Shown in pieces: positions 56,671 to 64,000 of a stretch of 64,000 nt of DNA. The stretch comes from an uncultured Flavobacteriaceae bacterium (GTDB lineage Bacteria; Bacteroidota; Bacteroidia; Flavobacteriales; Flavobacteriaceae), in NCBI GenBank assembly GCA_947488345.1, contig CANKZQ010000002.1, forward strand, positions 434,001 to 498,000. The letters are read 5' to 3'. Position 1 is the stretch's first letter; every line of letters starts with the position of its first letter. The notes beneath the pieces are model-generated. The model was not told the DNA's origin. It did no database searches and saw only the letters and a list, made by a program, of their open reading frames with translations. The position numbers and the translations under genes are program-made.

Positions 56671-58089
56671 TTATTCGTTGATTCTACCAATGGGCCTATT
56701 CTCATTCCCGTTTTTATCTGATAAAGCATCTCCTAATTTAGCTCTTATCTCGTCTCCAAGTAATTTTATTTTGGCAACCACTTCGGGATATTCGGAAGCC
56801 ACATTGAGGGTTTCACTGATATCTTTTGACAAATCGTACAACTCTATATTTTCAATCAAGTTATAGTCATAATCGACTGGAAGTCCGCCTTTACCTCCTT
56901 CTCGCCCATTTAAGGTTCTATATTTATGCGGGAAGTATAGTTTCCATTTTCCATATCGAATTCCGTGAAGTTCATTCACATGATAATAAAAATAGTATGC
57001 TTCTTGAGGTGAGGCATTCGAATCACCTGTCCAAATTTGCCAAACACTCTTACCATCGATTGTATGCTTCGGTAATTTCGCTCCAGTAATTTCGGCAATA
57101 GTTGGGAGTATATCAATAGCCATCATAGGCACATTAACTACTCTTCCTGGTGTTATTTTTTTCGGATATTTTATAATGCATGGCTCTCGCTGCCCTCCTT
57201 CTAATGCCGTTCCTTTTCCTTCACGTAATGGATATGCACAGCCCGCATGATCCCCATAATTTAGCCATGGTCCATTATCAGATGTGAAAATCACTATGGT
57301 ATCATCTTCAAGGCCATGCTTCTTTAATGTCGTTAATACCTGCCCAACAGACCAATCAATTTCCATGATCACATCACCATATAAACCTCGTTCTGATTTT
57401 CCTTTAAACTTATTAGATACGGCCAACGGTACATGAGGTTGCGGGTGGGCTATATACAAGAAGAAAGGGTCCTCCTTGTTTCGTTCGATAAAATCGACAC
57501 TTCGTTCTGTAATTTGAGTGGTTAATGATGATTGGTTTGTTAAGGTATCAATAATAGTTTCATTCTCAAACAATGGCAATGGATCAAAGTCAAAAATAGG
57601 GCCTTGCTGCGGATGAAACGGCCACATATCATTTGAATAGGGAATGCCAAAATATTCATCAAACCCTTGCTTATTGGGCATAAATTCTGGATGGTCTCCT
57701 AAATGCCATTTTCCAAATATCCCTGTCTTATAATCGATCTCCTTGAGCATTTCGGCTATAGTGGTTTCTGAAAGATTCAATCCTTGTTTACTACTCGGCA
57801 TAAAAGCACCATGCACACCTATTCGATTCGGATAGCAGCCGGTTAGTAGACCAGCTCGAGAGGCAGAACATACAGCCTGTGCGGCATAAAAATCTGTCAA
57901 ACGAATACCATCTTTTGCCATTTGATCTAAATGAGGTGTTTTGATATCAGTGGCTCCAAAACAACCAACATCTTGATACCCTTGATCGTCAGTAAAGATG
58001 ATAACCACGTTTGGTTTTCTTGAATCTATAGGGTCTTTCGTTGTACAAGAAATGCACACAACTAAAAATAAGAGAAGTATTCTGTTCAT
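56671..58089 (-). CDS. Formylglycine-dependent sulfatase (S1 family)
   Basis: A 472-residue exported sulfatase, probably a lipoprotein (Cys15). The metal-binding start is IIFTDDQGYQDVG. The signature C74SASRAGLLTG provides Cys74, which would be converted to formylglycine. Further active-site parts are GKWHLGDHPE, FTSDNGPWLNYGDHAG and a Lys in EGGQREPCIIKYPKK. It should cleave sulfate esters from a glycan outside the cytoplasm. It is the last gene of an operon with an esterase, a DUF1080 protein and a cytochrome c protein, suggesting that the target glycan is sulfated. Subfamily unassigned; the needed maturase is not in this window. Confidence 0.93.
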   Translation of the reverse strand: MNRILLLFLVVCISCTTKDPIDSRKPNVVIIFTDDQGYQDVGCFGATDIKTPHLDQMAKDGIRLTDFYAAQAVCSASRAGLLTGCYPNRIGVHGAFMPSSKQGLNLSETTIAEMLKEIDYKTGIFGKWHLGDHPEFMPNKQGFDEYFGIPYSNDMWPFHPQQGPIFDFDPLPLFENETIIDTLTNQSSLTTQITERSVDFIERNKEDPFFLYIAHPQPHVPLAVSNKFKGKSERGLYGDVIMEIDWSVGQVLTTLKKHGLEDDTIVIFTSDNGPWLNYGDHAGCAYPLREGKGTALEGGQREPCIIKYPKKITPGRVVNVPMMAIDILPTIAEITGAKLPKHTIDGKSVWQIWTGDSNASPQEAYYFYYHVNELHGIRYGKWKLYFPHKYRTLNGREGGKGGLPVDYDYNLIENIELYDLSKDISETLNVASEYPEVVAKIKLLGDEIRAKLGDALSDKNGNENRPIGRINE

Positions 58090-58131
58090 TTTATCTTTTT
58101 TAAGTGATTGATGTTCAAAAATTGTTTTAAG

Positions 58132-59223
58132 CTACCAATCAATAGTATCTTCAATAAAAGTAATAAGGCTCTCTGCCATTTTCTTTTGATCTTCAACTGA
58201 TGGATGCGCCGCGGCTTCTATGTAGGGCATAAAATGAGTATATACTGCAGCATCGTTTAAATCTATTACTGCTTTTTCTATGTATCCAATCCATTTTGAA
58301 CCTTCTTTTGCAGCATCCATGCTTCCCAAGGAGCATATGATCGCTGTTTCTGGATATTGCTGTCTTATGTCTTTTATAAATTGCTGATATGCCTTTATTA
58401 TATATACTTCATCTGGTGCTTTATCGCCAAATCTTTTTTTGAACTCTTCATTATCAGGAATATTGACAATCCAAGAATCATTTTGAAACAAATTTACGAC
58501 CACCACATCCGGCTGATACAAAGAAAAATCCCATTTAACTGTGGCGTCTCTGGGGTTTAACCTATCATACATCTCTGGCATGATGAGCGGAATCCAGCTT
58601 ACAGTGATGCCAATACCACTTCTACAAATACAATGATAATCTGCATCAAAATGTCTTGCTGTGATTGCCGCATAACTCGCATAATTATTGGTGTAAGTGC
58701 TATCTGGAGAATCTTTCCCAGATAGATCTTCAACCGCATAACCTGCCGTTATAGAATTACCATAAAACTCTATTTTTCTTTTTGAAGGTGGTGATTCTGA
58801 TAGTAACTTCGCATTGCCTTTTATTTCAAATCCATAAAATGTTGTGGTTCCTCTATCCCATTCTGTACGTTTAAAAATCTCGATTGTATGCTTTCCTTTT
58901 GGCAAATTTGTAGCCAATTGATGATAGCGCTTGATAGTATCGGGCCTCAGTATATAAAGACTATCTTGATCAAGGATTGCATTATAGTAATTATCTCCGT
59001 AATCATCTTTCATTAGCACCGCTATGGATGTTCCTTCAAAATGAAGCTTGACGGATGTTCCTGACCAAAACAGTTGTGTTCCGTTCGTTTTTGTAGCATC
59101 TACTCTCCCATTATAGACTATGTGTGAATTCGTATGTGCAACGTATAGTTCTTGTTTATTTGAACAGGCGACGATCAACATAAATGCTATTAATAGGATA
59201 CTATTTTTGTAAAAATTGATCAT
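58132..59223 (-). CDS. CE2-like SGNH carbohydrate esterase, lipoprotein
   Basis: A 363-residue lipoprotein (lipobox LIVAC, Cys20). The N-terminal jelly roll (about 27-140; YNGRVDATKTNGTQLFWSGT) followed by an SGNH domain is the layout of family CE2 acetyl esterases. Catalytic Ser157 lies in FYGNSITAGY, the Asn of block III in NLFQNDSW, and His340 in EAAAHPS. The Asp expected three residues before His340 is Ala337, matching the Ser-His dyad known for CE2. It would remove acetyl groups from the glycan. The gene lies between the DUF1080 and sulfatase genes with gaps of 22 and 42 bp. Confidence 0.87.
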   Translation of the reverse strand: MINFYKNSILLIAFMLIVACSNKQELYVAHTNSHIVYNGRVDATKTNGTQLFWSGTSVKLHFEGTSIAVLMKDDYGDNYYNAILDQDSLYILRPDTIKRYHQLATNLPKGKHTIEIFKRTEWDRGTTTFYGFEIKGNAKLLSESPPSKRKIEFYGNSITAGYAVEDLSGKDSPDSTYTNNYASYAAITARHFDADYHCICRSGIGITVSWIPLIMPEMYDRLNPRDATVKWDFSLYQPDVVVVNLFQNDSWIVNIPDNEEFKKRFGDKAPDEVYIIKAYQQFIKDIRQQYPETAIICSLGSMDAAKEGSKWIGYIEKAVIDLNDAAVYTHFMPYIEAAAHPSVEDQKKMAESLITFIEDTIDW

Positions 59224-59245
59224 ATGTTCGTTTGAATTGTACTCA

Positions 59246-59947
59246 TTAATTTGATTTTATCAGGGTGGCTGTTCTCTTGTCAATATGTGCAAAGCGTTCT
59301 GGTTCTTCTGTAATGATTTTTATATTGCGCCATCGAATTTCTTTTCCAATATCAAGACTATCTTGAATACTATGTACTTGAAGTCCGATAAAACCGCTGT
59401 CGGTCATAGCATCTTCTAAATTCGACGTATTAATGTCATTCACCCAAACGGCAAGCCGATTTCCAATCGCCTCAATTCGATACTTATTCCATCTACCATT
59501 TTTAAAAGCTTTTCTTCCATCAGGATTGCCTTCAAGATTATATAACCAACCTCTTCTACCTTCATCATATATTCCGCCACTCCAGGCTCTCTTGCTTGGG
59601 TCTATCTCTACTTGATATCCGTGTACTTGCCCGTTCTTATAATCGGATATACTATTGCTACGTATTTGGACGCCAGAATTTATCGTACTATCTACTAAAA
59701 CTTCAAACTCCAAAATGAAATCCGAGAAAATTTCATTTGTACACAAGAACGTATTCGGTGAACCAAATTTAGTTGTGCCAATAATCTGGCCTTCCTTTAT
59801 GACATACGTTGAAGAACCATTTCGAATTTCCCAATTGGTAAGTGTCTTTCCATCAAATAATGAAACCCAAGGGATCTCTCTTTTTTCTGAGCATGAAAAC
59901 AACATCGACACGATGATGGATATTAAAAAATAATTAATACGATTCAT
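59246..59947 (-). CDS. DUF1080 (3-keto-disaccharide hydrolase) lipoprotein
   Basis: A 233-residue lipoprotein (lipobox MLFSC, Cys19). The DUF1080 jelly roll spans about 27-222, with WVSLFDGKTLTNWEIRNG, NSGVQIRS, HGYQVEIDPSKRAWSGGIYDEGR (positions 130-152) and RWRNIKI at the end. Members of this family have been shown to act on 3-keto-glycosides. It overlaps the cytochrome c gene by 14 bp, so oxidation and cleavage could be coupled: the oxidase makes a keto sugar and this protein splits the bond. The coupling is inference; the domain assignment is firm. Confidence 0.88.
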   Translation of the reverse strand: MNRINYFLISIIVSMLFSCSEKREIPWVSLFDGKTLTNWEIRNGSSTYVIKEGQIIGTTKFGSPNTFLCTNEIFSDFILEFEVLVDSTINSGVQIRSNSISDYKNGQVHGYQVEIDPSKRAWSGGIYDEGRRGWLYNLEGNPDGRKAFKNGRWNKYRIEAIGNRLAVWVNDINTSNLEDAMTDSGFIGLQVHSIQDSLDIGKEIRWRNIKIITEEPERFAHIDKRTATLIKSN

Positions 59948-62114
59948 TGAGTTCTTTTACGGTGTATACTTGATCTTTTGGGCGCTTTAAGTTTCGCAGA
60001 CTGTCTACCTTTTTGAGTGTTAGGTTTTGCGGCGAAGTTGTAAAAGCATTCCTAATATAATTTCCTATATCTACAATATCTTGATCAGAAATACTTTCCT
60101 GATTACCAATACCTGGCATGGCTACATTGAATGTATACTCTATCCCATTCACTGAAATAGGACCTGTGAGGCCATACAACATAATTGCTACCAGTTGTTC
60201 TGGGCTTTCCGAAACATATTCAGAATTGAGCAATGGTGGTGCCAACCCTTTAAGTCCTTCACCATCAATTCCGTGACATGAAGCACATTGATTTCTATAT
60301 AATGGCAAGCCACGCGTCAATCCATCTTTTGAAATTGTAGATGTCGTTACTTCTCTTTTTGGCACTTTAAGTGAGTGTAGTTTTGTTTTAATACCATCAT
60401 AGTCATCCGTTAAGTTAAGAAGCAATTCTTCATTTCCTGATACTCCTGAATAAACGGGTTCTAAAAACCACTCTTCTGCATTATATCGCTGTATAAGTTG
60501 TATTAAATACTTACCATTTTCCTCGGTTAGGTGCTTGGCTAAATAAAAACCTAAATGATAATCAATCATTTCATTTTCAATCGCTACTAACTTGGCGATA
60601 ACGCTTGGATCTACTATCTTATCTTGCTGACTCAATAGTTTTAAACTGTGGGCGCATAACGCCGGATTAGACATGATATCAGTATTCATTAAATCTACAT
60701 CATTCAATACTCCTAAACCCTCTAAAGTGTATAAAGCATGTATTCGTGTAACTTCATTTTTGTTAGTGTTTACTATTTCTTTTAATGGTTCAGTGAGTTC
60801 CATGTCTTGAGTATTCACCAATAACTGTTGAGATTTATTTCGTATCCAAGTATTCTCTGAACTTAAAGAATCCAGTAAATTACTAGTCGAAAGTTTTGTT
60901 AAATCAATTTCTCTTATGGTTTTGTGACCTTGCTTGACAACTTTTAAAATACGTCCCATTCCTACAATACTATCCAATCCTTTTTTTATGTATAGATCTC
61001 TCAGATATGATGTCATATATGTCTTATGCTGGATAATACCGCGATGCATGTCTACAATATATAGGGCACCATCGGGTCCATTTTGAAGATTGACAGGTCT
61101 AAAGGCTTCATCTTTTGAAACAAGGAATTCTTTATTTTGCCAAACCTGTTTTCCAGTTCTTCTTAGCGCAAATGGATCAACCACATTTCTCTTGATCAAA
61201 TTTACTTCTGGTCCGCACACAAAAACATTGTCTTGATAATCTTGAGGAAACGAGGTTCCTTGAAAATACAATGGAGCGCAAGCACTAGTAAAATTTATCA
61301 ATTTACCCTCTTCATCTAAATTTCCTTTGATATAACCTCTATTTACAGCCGTGGCTTGAATGGGATAGACCCGTTGATCATTCACAATGGTAATATCTAC
61401 CCCTAATTTAGGTTTAAAATTGGCGTGCTGGTTTAACACGTTGGGCAAGGCCCAGTCACCACGAACTTGATTTGAATTATCATTGTAGAGTAATCTTCCA
61501 ATAGCATCATGTGTAATACCCCATTGCCCTCGAAAAGAAGTATTTTCTATTTTCCATTGCCCGTTTTGTTTTCGATACCGTTTGGTTGACTTTGCATTAT
61601 AAATCCAGTTATCAATATTCATTACTAATCCGTTGGGCTGGTGTTCAACATTGCCTCCTACGGCATAATTAGCGTCTATTAGTGTTCTTTTCCCTGGAGT
61701 TAAATCGTCATTAATCTCGGTAAAATAGAGGTTTGGAGGTTCTGCGTACAACAACCCGCCATAAACATGGGCAATAGCTCTTACCAACTTTAACTGATCT
61801 AGAAAAATAGTGGTATGATCCATCTGACCATCATTATCTTTATCTTCAAAGACTAAAATTCTACCTACTGGCATTTTCGGATCTTTCCCTTCGATGCTTT
61901 GCATATATCCAGCCATTTCTATGGCCCATAAGCGTCCTTGATCGTCAAAACTGATATTTACCGGGGCTTCAACTAACGGTTCTGCCACAACAGCTTTTAA
62001 TTCGAACCCATCCTCTAATTGATACCCGTCGAATGATACATAGGTTTCTTCATACTCCTTTGTACATGAAAAAAATAATAGCACTATAGATAATAGAATG
62101 GGGAATGATTTCAT
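59934..62114 (-). CDS. TIGR02604-type propeller plus HEAT-like region plus cytochrome c, lipoprotein
   Basis: A 726-residue lipoprotein from the start MKSFPILLS (lipobox LFFSC); the longer frame adds four residues. Residues about 20-390 form a membrane-bound-dehydrogenase-like propeller (LVEAPVNISFDDQGRLWAIE, VGRILVFEDKDNDGQMDHT, VNLQNGPDGALYIVDMHRG). A helical HEAT-like region follows (about 400-580). A class I cytochrome c closes it, with CASCH at 610-614 and a likely axial Met666 in VAMPGI. It resembles planctomycete proteins annotated as PVC-type heme-binding. It heads the operon with DUF1080, esterase and sulfatase. No PQQ or FAD motif is visible, so the oxidised substrate and true cofactor are unknown. 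Confidence 0.87.
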   Translation of the reverse strand: MKSFPILLSIVLLFFSCTKEYEETYVSFDGYQLEDGFELKAVVAEPLVEAPVNISFDDQGRLWAIEMAGYMQSIEGKDPKMPVGRILVFEDKDNDGQMDHTTIFLDQLKLVRAIAHVYGGLLYAEPPNLYFTEINDDLTPGKRTLIDANYAVGGNVEHQPNGLVMNIDNWIYNAKSTKRYRKQNGQWKIENTSFRGQWGITHDAIGRLLYNDNSNQVRGDWALPNVLNQHANFKPKLGVDITIVNDQRVYPIQATAVNRGYIKGNLDEEGKLINFTSACAPLYFQGTSFPQDYQDNVFVCGPEVNLIKRNVVDPFALRRTGKQVWQNKEFLVSKDEAFRPVNLQNGPDGALYIVDMHRGIIQHKTYMTSYLRDLYIKKGLDSIVGMGRILKVVKQGHKTIREIDLTKLSTSNLLDSLSSENTWIRNKSQQLLVNTQDMELTEPLKEIVNTNKNEVTRIHALYTLEGLGVLNDVDLMNTDIMSNPALCAHSLKLLSQQDKIVDPSVIAKLVAIENEMIDYHLGFYLAKHLTEENGKYLIQLIQRYNAEEWFLEPVYSGVSGNEELLLNLTDDYDGIKTKLHSLKVPKREVTTSTISKDGLTRGLPLYRNQCASCHGIDGEGLKGLAPPLLNSEYVSESPEQLVAIMLYGLTGPISVNGIEYTFNVAMPGIGNQESISDQDIVDIGNYIRNAFTTSPQNLTLKKVDSLRNLKRPKDQVYTVKELNESY

Positions 62115-62154
62115 ACGTTGAGGCAAGGGTTTAATATTGATGTATTGTCACATT

Positions 62155-62162
62155 CAAAGATA
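62155..62162 (-). promoter_or_regulatory. Bacteroidota -7 box (TATCTTTG) for the cytochrome/DUF1080/esterase/sulfatase operon
   Basis: The reverse complement reads TATCTTTG, an exact TAnnTTTG match 40 bp before the chosen start of the cytochrome gene. It would give a leader of about 30 bases. A TTG at the ideal -33 spacing is not present. Confidence 0.4.
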
Positions 62163-62253
62163 GCCAATGTTCTTTAATCTATTGAACACTAGCAATTTTA
62201 TAAACAATACTAGCTCAATGTTACAACGTTAGCGTCAAAAAAACTCACCAAGT

Positions 62254-64000
62254 TTAACTCCCTAATCTATTTTTTTCATCTTCTAGACCAGTAGTACGTT
62301 TCTTAGCCTTTTTTATCTCATTTCGACCAAAATTATATGTTAAATTTAAGCGTACCTGTCTACTATCATTACCTCCATCTCCATTGATAATTAAATTACC
62401 AAACTGAGTATCTCCTTGCCATGGAGAGGTGTACAGAATATCGTTAAATGCCAATCTTGCCGTGAACTTATCATTTAAGATTTTCTTTTGCAAAGCTATA
62501 TTTAACGAGCCCAGACTTTTTGTACGGTAGGTACCTCCCCAAATAGATGGTGAGCTATACCAACCCGATACTTCAGCTTTAAATCCTTTAGGAAGCTTAA
62601 AAGTATTTTGGGCATATAAACTCAATGTATTCTGTGAAATGGGTATAAAATCGGTATTAGTTGCTTCGAAAATACTTCTATATGCGTTGACACTAAAGTA
62701 AATACTCCACCAATTGTTAAACTTAGTCGGATATGAAATCCCTACATTGATCACTTTCTGATTTGCTACGTTACGTGTTGTTAAAAAGTTCTGATTCTGA
62801 CCTATTGCCTCAGTCACTTTCGCAAAATAGTCTCTAATAAAGCTATAGCTTAAAGAAGTTGTCAATCGATAATTATAGGTATGAGACAATTTCAAATTAT
62901 CGGTATATTGTGGCTGCAAAAAAGGATTTCCTTTGCTAAAAGACAATTCATCTATCTTGTATTCGAACGGATTCAAACTTGCGTAATTTGGACGTTGAAT
63001 ACGGCGGCTATATGTCAAAGCAAAAGAGTTTTTCCGATTCATTTGATAGGTCAATCCTCCACTAGGGAACCAATCTGTATAATTACGTTTTACTCTATCG
63101 TTTTGCGTTGATATTAAACTAGTTAATTTACCATCTGAATTTGTTTGCTCAACTCTTAGACCCAATTGTAAATTCCATTTTTTGAACTTTCTATTATAAT
63201 TGACATATGCAGCACTTACTTGCTCATCATAGTTAAAATCATTGGTACGTTCATCGATAAGAATATCAACATCATTTATCCGATCAAAAAAATCGAATTC
63301 ATTGTCTGTTACAACTTTCGAATACTTCATACCAATACCTAACTTACCTTTCAAGAAATTCTGCTCATAATCAACTTTTGAAGTAAGGATATCAATATCA
63401 ATTGGTGTAATCATAAAATTTATAATCTCACTTATCAATAGCGTCTCATCACCGTTAAAATATCTATTCGGTTGTAAATTTTCCCGATCTCGCTCATAAC
63501 GCCCATAATCGATATCAAAATTTACCGAAGTCCCTTTCTTGGTTTTATATTTATAATTACCATTAATATAAAGGTTTACGGTCTGGTTTTCTGAGTCACT
63601 GCCTGCAACTAACACCTCATCTGGTAGGTTATTCCCTATAGTGGTAATAGGTGTTCTAGAGCTACTATTAGCATCCGATTTACTGAAGTTACCAGTTAAT
63701 ATCATACCGAAAGTCGATTTTTTTGTGGCATGCCAATCAAAACCTATTCGAGCATTATTGCTGTTATTGTCAATTATTGTTTCAGTACGTGCATCAAAAA
63801 TAATATCGTTCTGAGTTCTGAAGAGATTTATAAAATTCAAGCTTTCACCAAAACGATTGCTAAATGATCCATAGACGCTCGTTTTCTTATTTCTATTATT
63901 GAACGAAACTGAATTATTATATCTGGCAAATTCACCATATGTTAGCCCTGTGGCAAGGCTACCATTCGTTCCTAAACTTTTATCTCTTTTAAAAATAATA
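62254..64000 (-). CDS. Outer-membrane beta-barrel family protein, 5' end outside the window
   Basis: A partial gene. The apparent start at 63840 is a TTG inside the protein: the frame stays open through 64000 and the extra 53 codons (ending NRFGES) continue the barrel, with the plug-like IIFKRDKSLGTNGS at the very edge. The visible 581 residues are OMP_b-brl-type barrel strands with ADSE-poor, aromatic-rich sequence and a basic C-terminus. It resembles the barrel protein at the left end of the window in architecture. It is 139 bp upstream of the cytochrome operon on the same strand, with what looks like separate transcription. The ligand is unknown. Confidence 0.85.
   Translation of the reverse strand, partial: IIFKRDKSLGTNGSLATGLTYGEFARYNNSVSFNNRNKKTSVYGSFSNRFGESLNFINLFRTQNDIIFDARTETIIDNNSNNARIGFDWHATKKSTFGMILTGNFSKSDANSSSRTPITTIGNNLPDEVLVAGSDSENQTVNLYINGNYKYKTKKGTSVNFDIDYGRYERDRENLQPNRYFNGDETLLISEIINFMITPIDIDILTSKVDYEQNFLKGKLGIGMKYSKVVTDNEFDFFDRINDVDILIDERTNDFNYDEQVSAAYVNYNRKFKKWNLQLGLRVEQTNSDGKLTSLISTQNDRVKRNYTDWFPSGGLTYQMNRKNSFALTYSRRIQRPNYASLNPFEYKIDELSFSKGNPFLQPQYTDNLKLSHTYNYRLTTSLSYSFIRDYFAKVTEAIGQNQNFLTTRNVANQKVINVGISYPTKFNNWWSIYFSVNAYRSIFEATNTDFIPISQNTLSLYAQNTFKLPKGFKAEVSGWYSSPSIWGGTYRTKSLGSLNIALQKKILNDKFTARLAFNDILYTSPWQGDTQFGNLIINGDGGNDSRQVRLNLTYNFGRNEIKKAKKRTTGLEDEKNRLGS

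Noticed and set aside
1-64000. tRNA, rRNA, CRISPR, transposase, integrase or phage genes
   Set aside because: None recognised on either strand; no repeat-spacer pattern, cloverleaf or transposase motif seen by eye. A dedicated search was not possible.

Overview
The window reads as a low-GC chromosomal segment from a Bacteroidota bacterium, most likely a marine Flavobacteriaceae. The signs are SusC/SusD pairs, TAnnTTTG-type -7 promoter boxes, LytS/LytTR two-component pairs, Bacteroidota-style lipoprotein signals, GH92/GH130 glycan enzymes and a sulfatase. No tRNA, rRNA, CRISPR array, insertion sequence or prophage was recognised. After correcting starts there is no gene-free stretch longer than about 300 bases. 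The longest gaps are about 259 bp (susC leader), 252 bp (around 44852-45103) and 215 bp (16084-16298).

Layout. (1) 91-4810: an operon of an outer-membrane beta-barrel protein, a secreted lectin-like protein and a LytS/LytTR signalling pair. (2) 4954-10503: a TetR regulator, a small membrane protein and an ABC/HlyD/TolC tripartite exporter whose ATPase has lost several canonical motifs; two palindromes sit before the exporter genes. (3) 10504-11622: a WYL regulator and a VOC protein. (4) 11712-16083: a Tat-exported two-subunit molybdenum hydroxylase with its XdhC and MocA-like maturation factors. (5) 16299-21579: a light/UV island with three photolyase-cryptochrome family proteins, a TIGR03643 protein, a 43-residue DUF2256 zinc-finger protein, a small membrane protein and a conserved 71-residue protein. 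(6) 21777-22586: an alpha/beta hydrolase.

(7) 22609-62114 is one large polysaccharide utilisation region. It holds a FucP-like sugar permease, a giant VCBS/ASPIC lipoprotein, SusD and SusC, four GH92 alpha-mannosidases, a GH130 phosphorylase, a Na+/solute symporter, a CBM9-like protein, a GHL10-like lipoprotein, a LytS/LytTR pair, a formylglycine sulfatase and a CE2-like esterase. Two sets of proteins of a kind abundant in Planctomycetes are built into it: a DUF1549/DUF1553 cytochrome with DUF1501, a beta-propeller and two chitobiase-C/discoidin proteins; and a TIGR02604-type cytochrome c protein with a DUF1080 (3-keto-disaccharide hydrolase) protein. The likely substrate is an alpha-mannose-rich glycan, either sulfated or acetylated alpha-mannan or high-mannose N-glycan. 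GH92 enzymes would trim alpha-mannose outside the cytoplasm, esterase and sulfatase would remove decorations, SusCD and the symporter/permease would import products, and cytoplasmic GH130 would phosphorolyse a beta-mannoside such as Man-beta-1,4-GlcNAc. The cytochromes suggest an additional oxidative branch, which is inference.

(8) 62254-64000: an outer-membrane beta-barrel protein that runs off the right edge.
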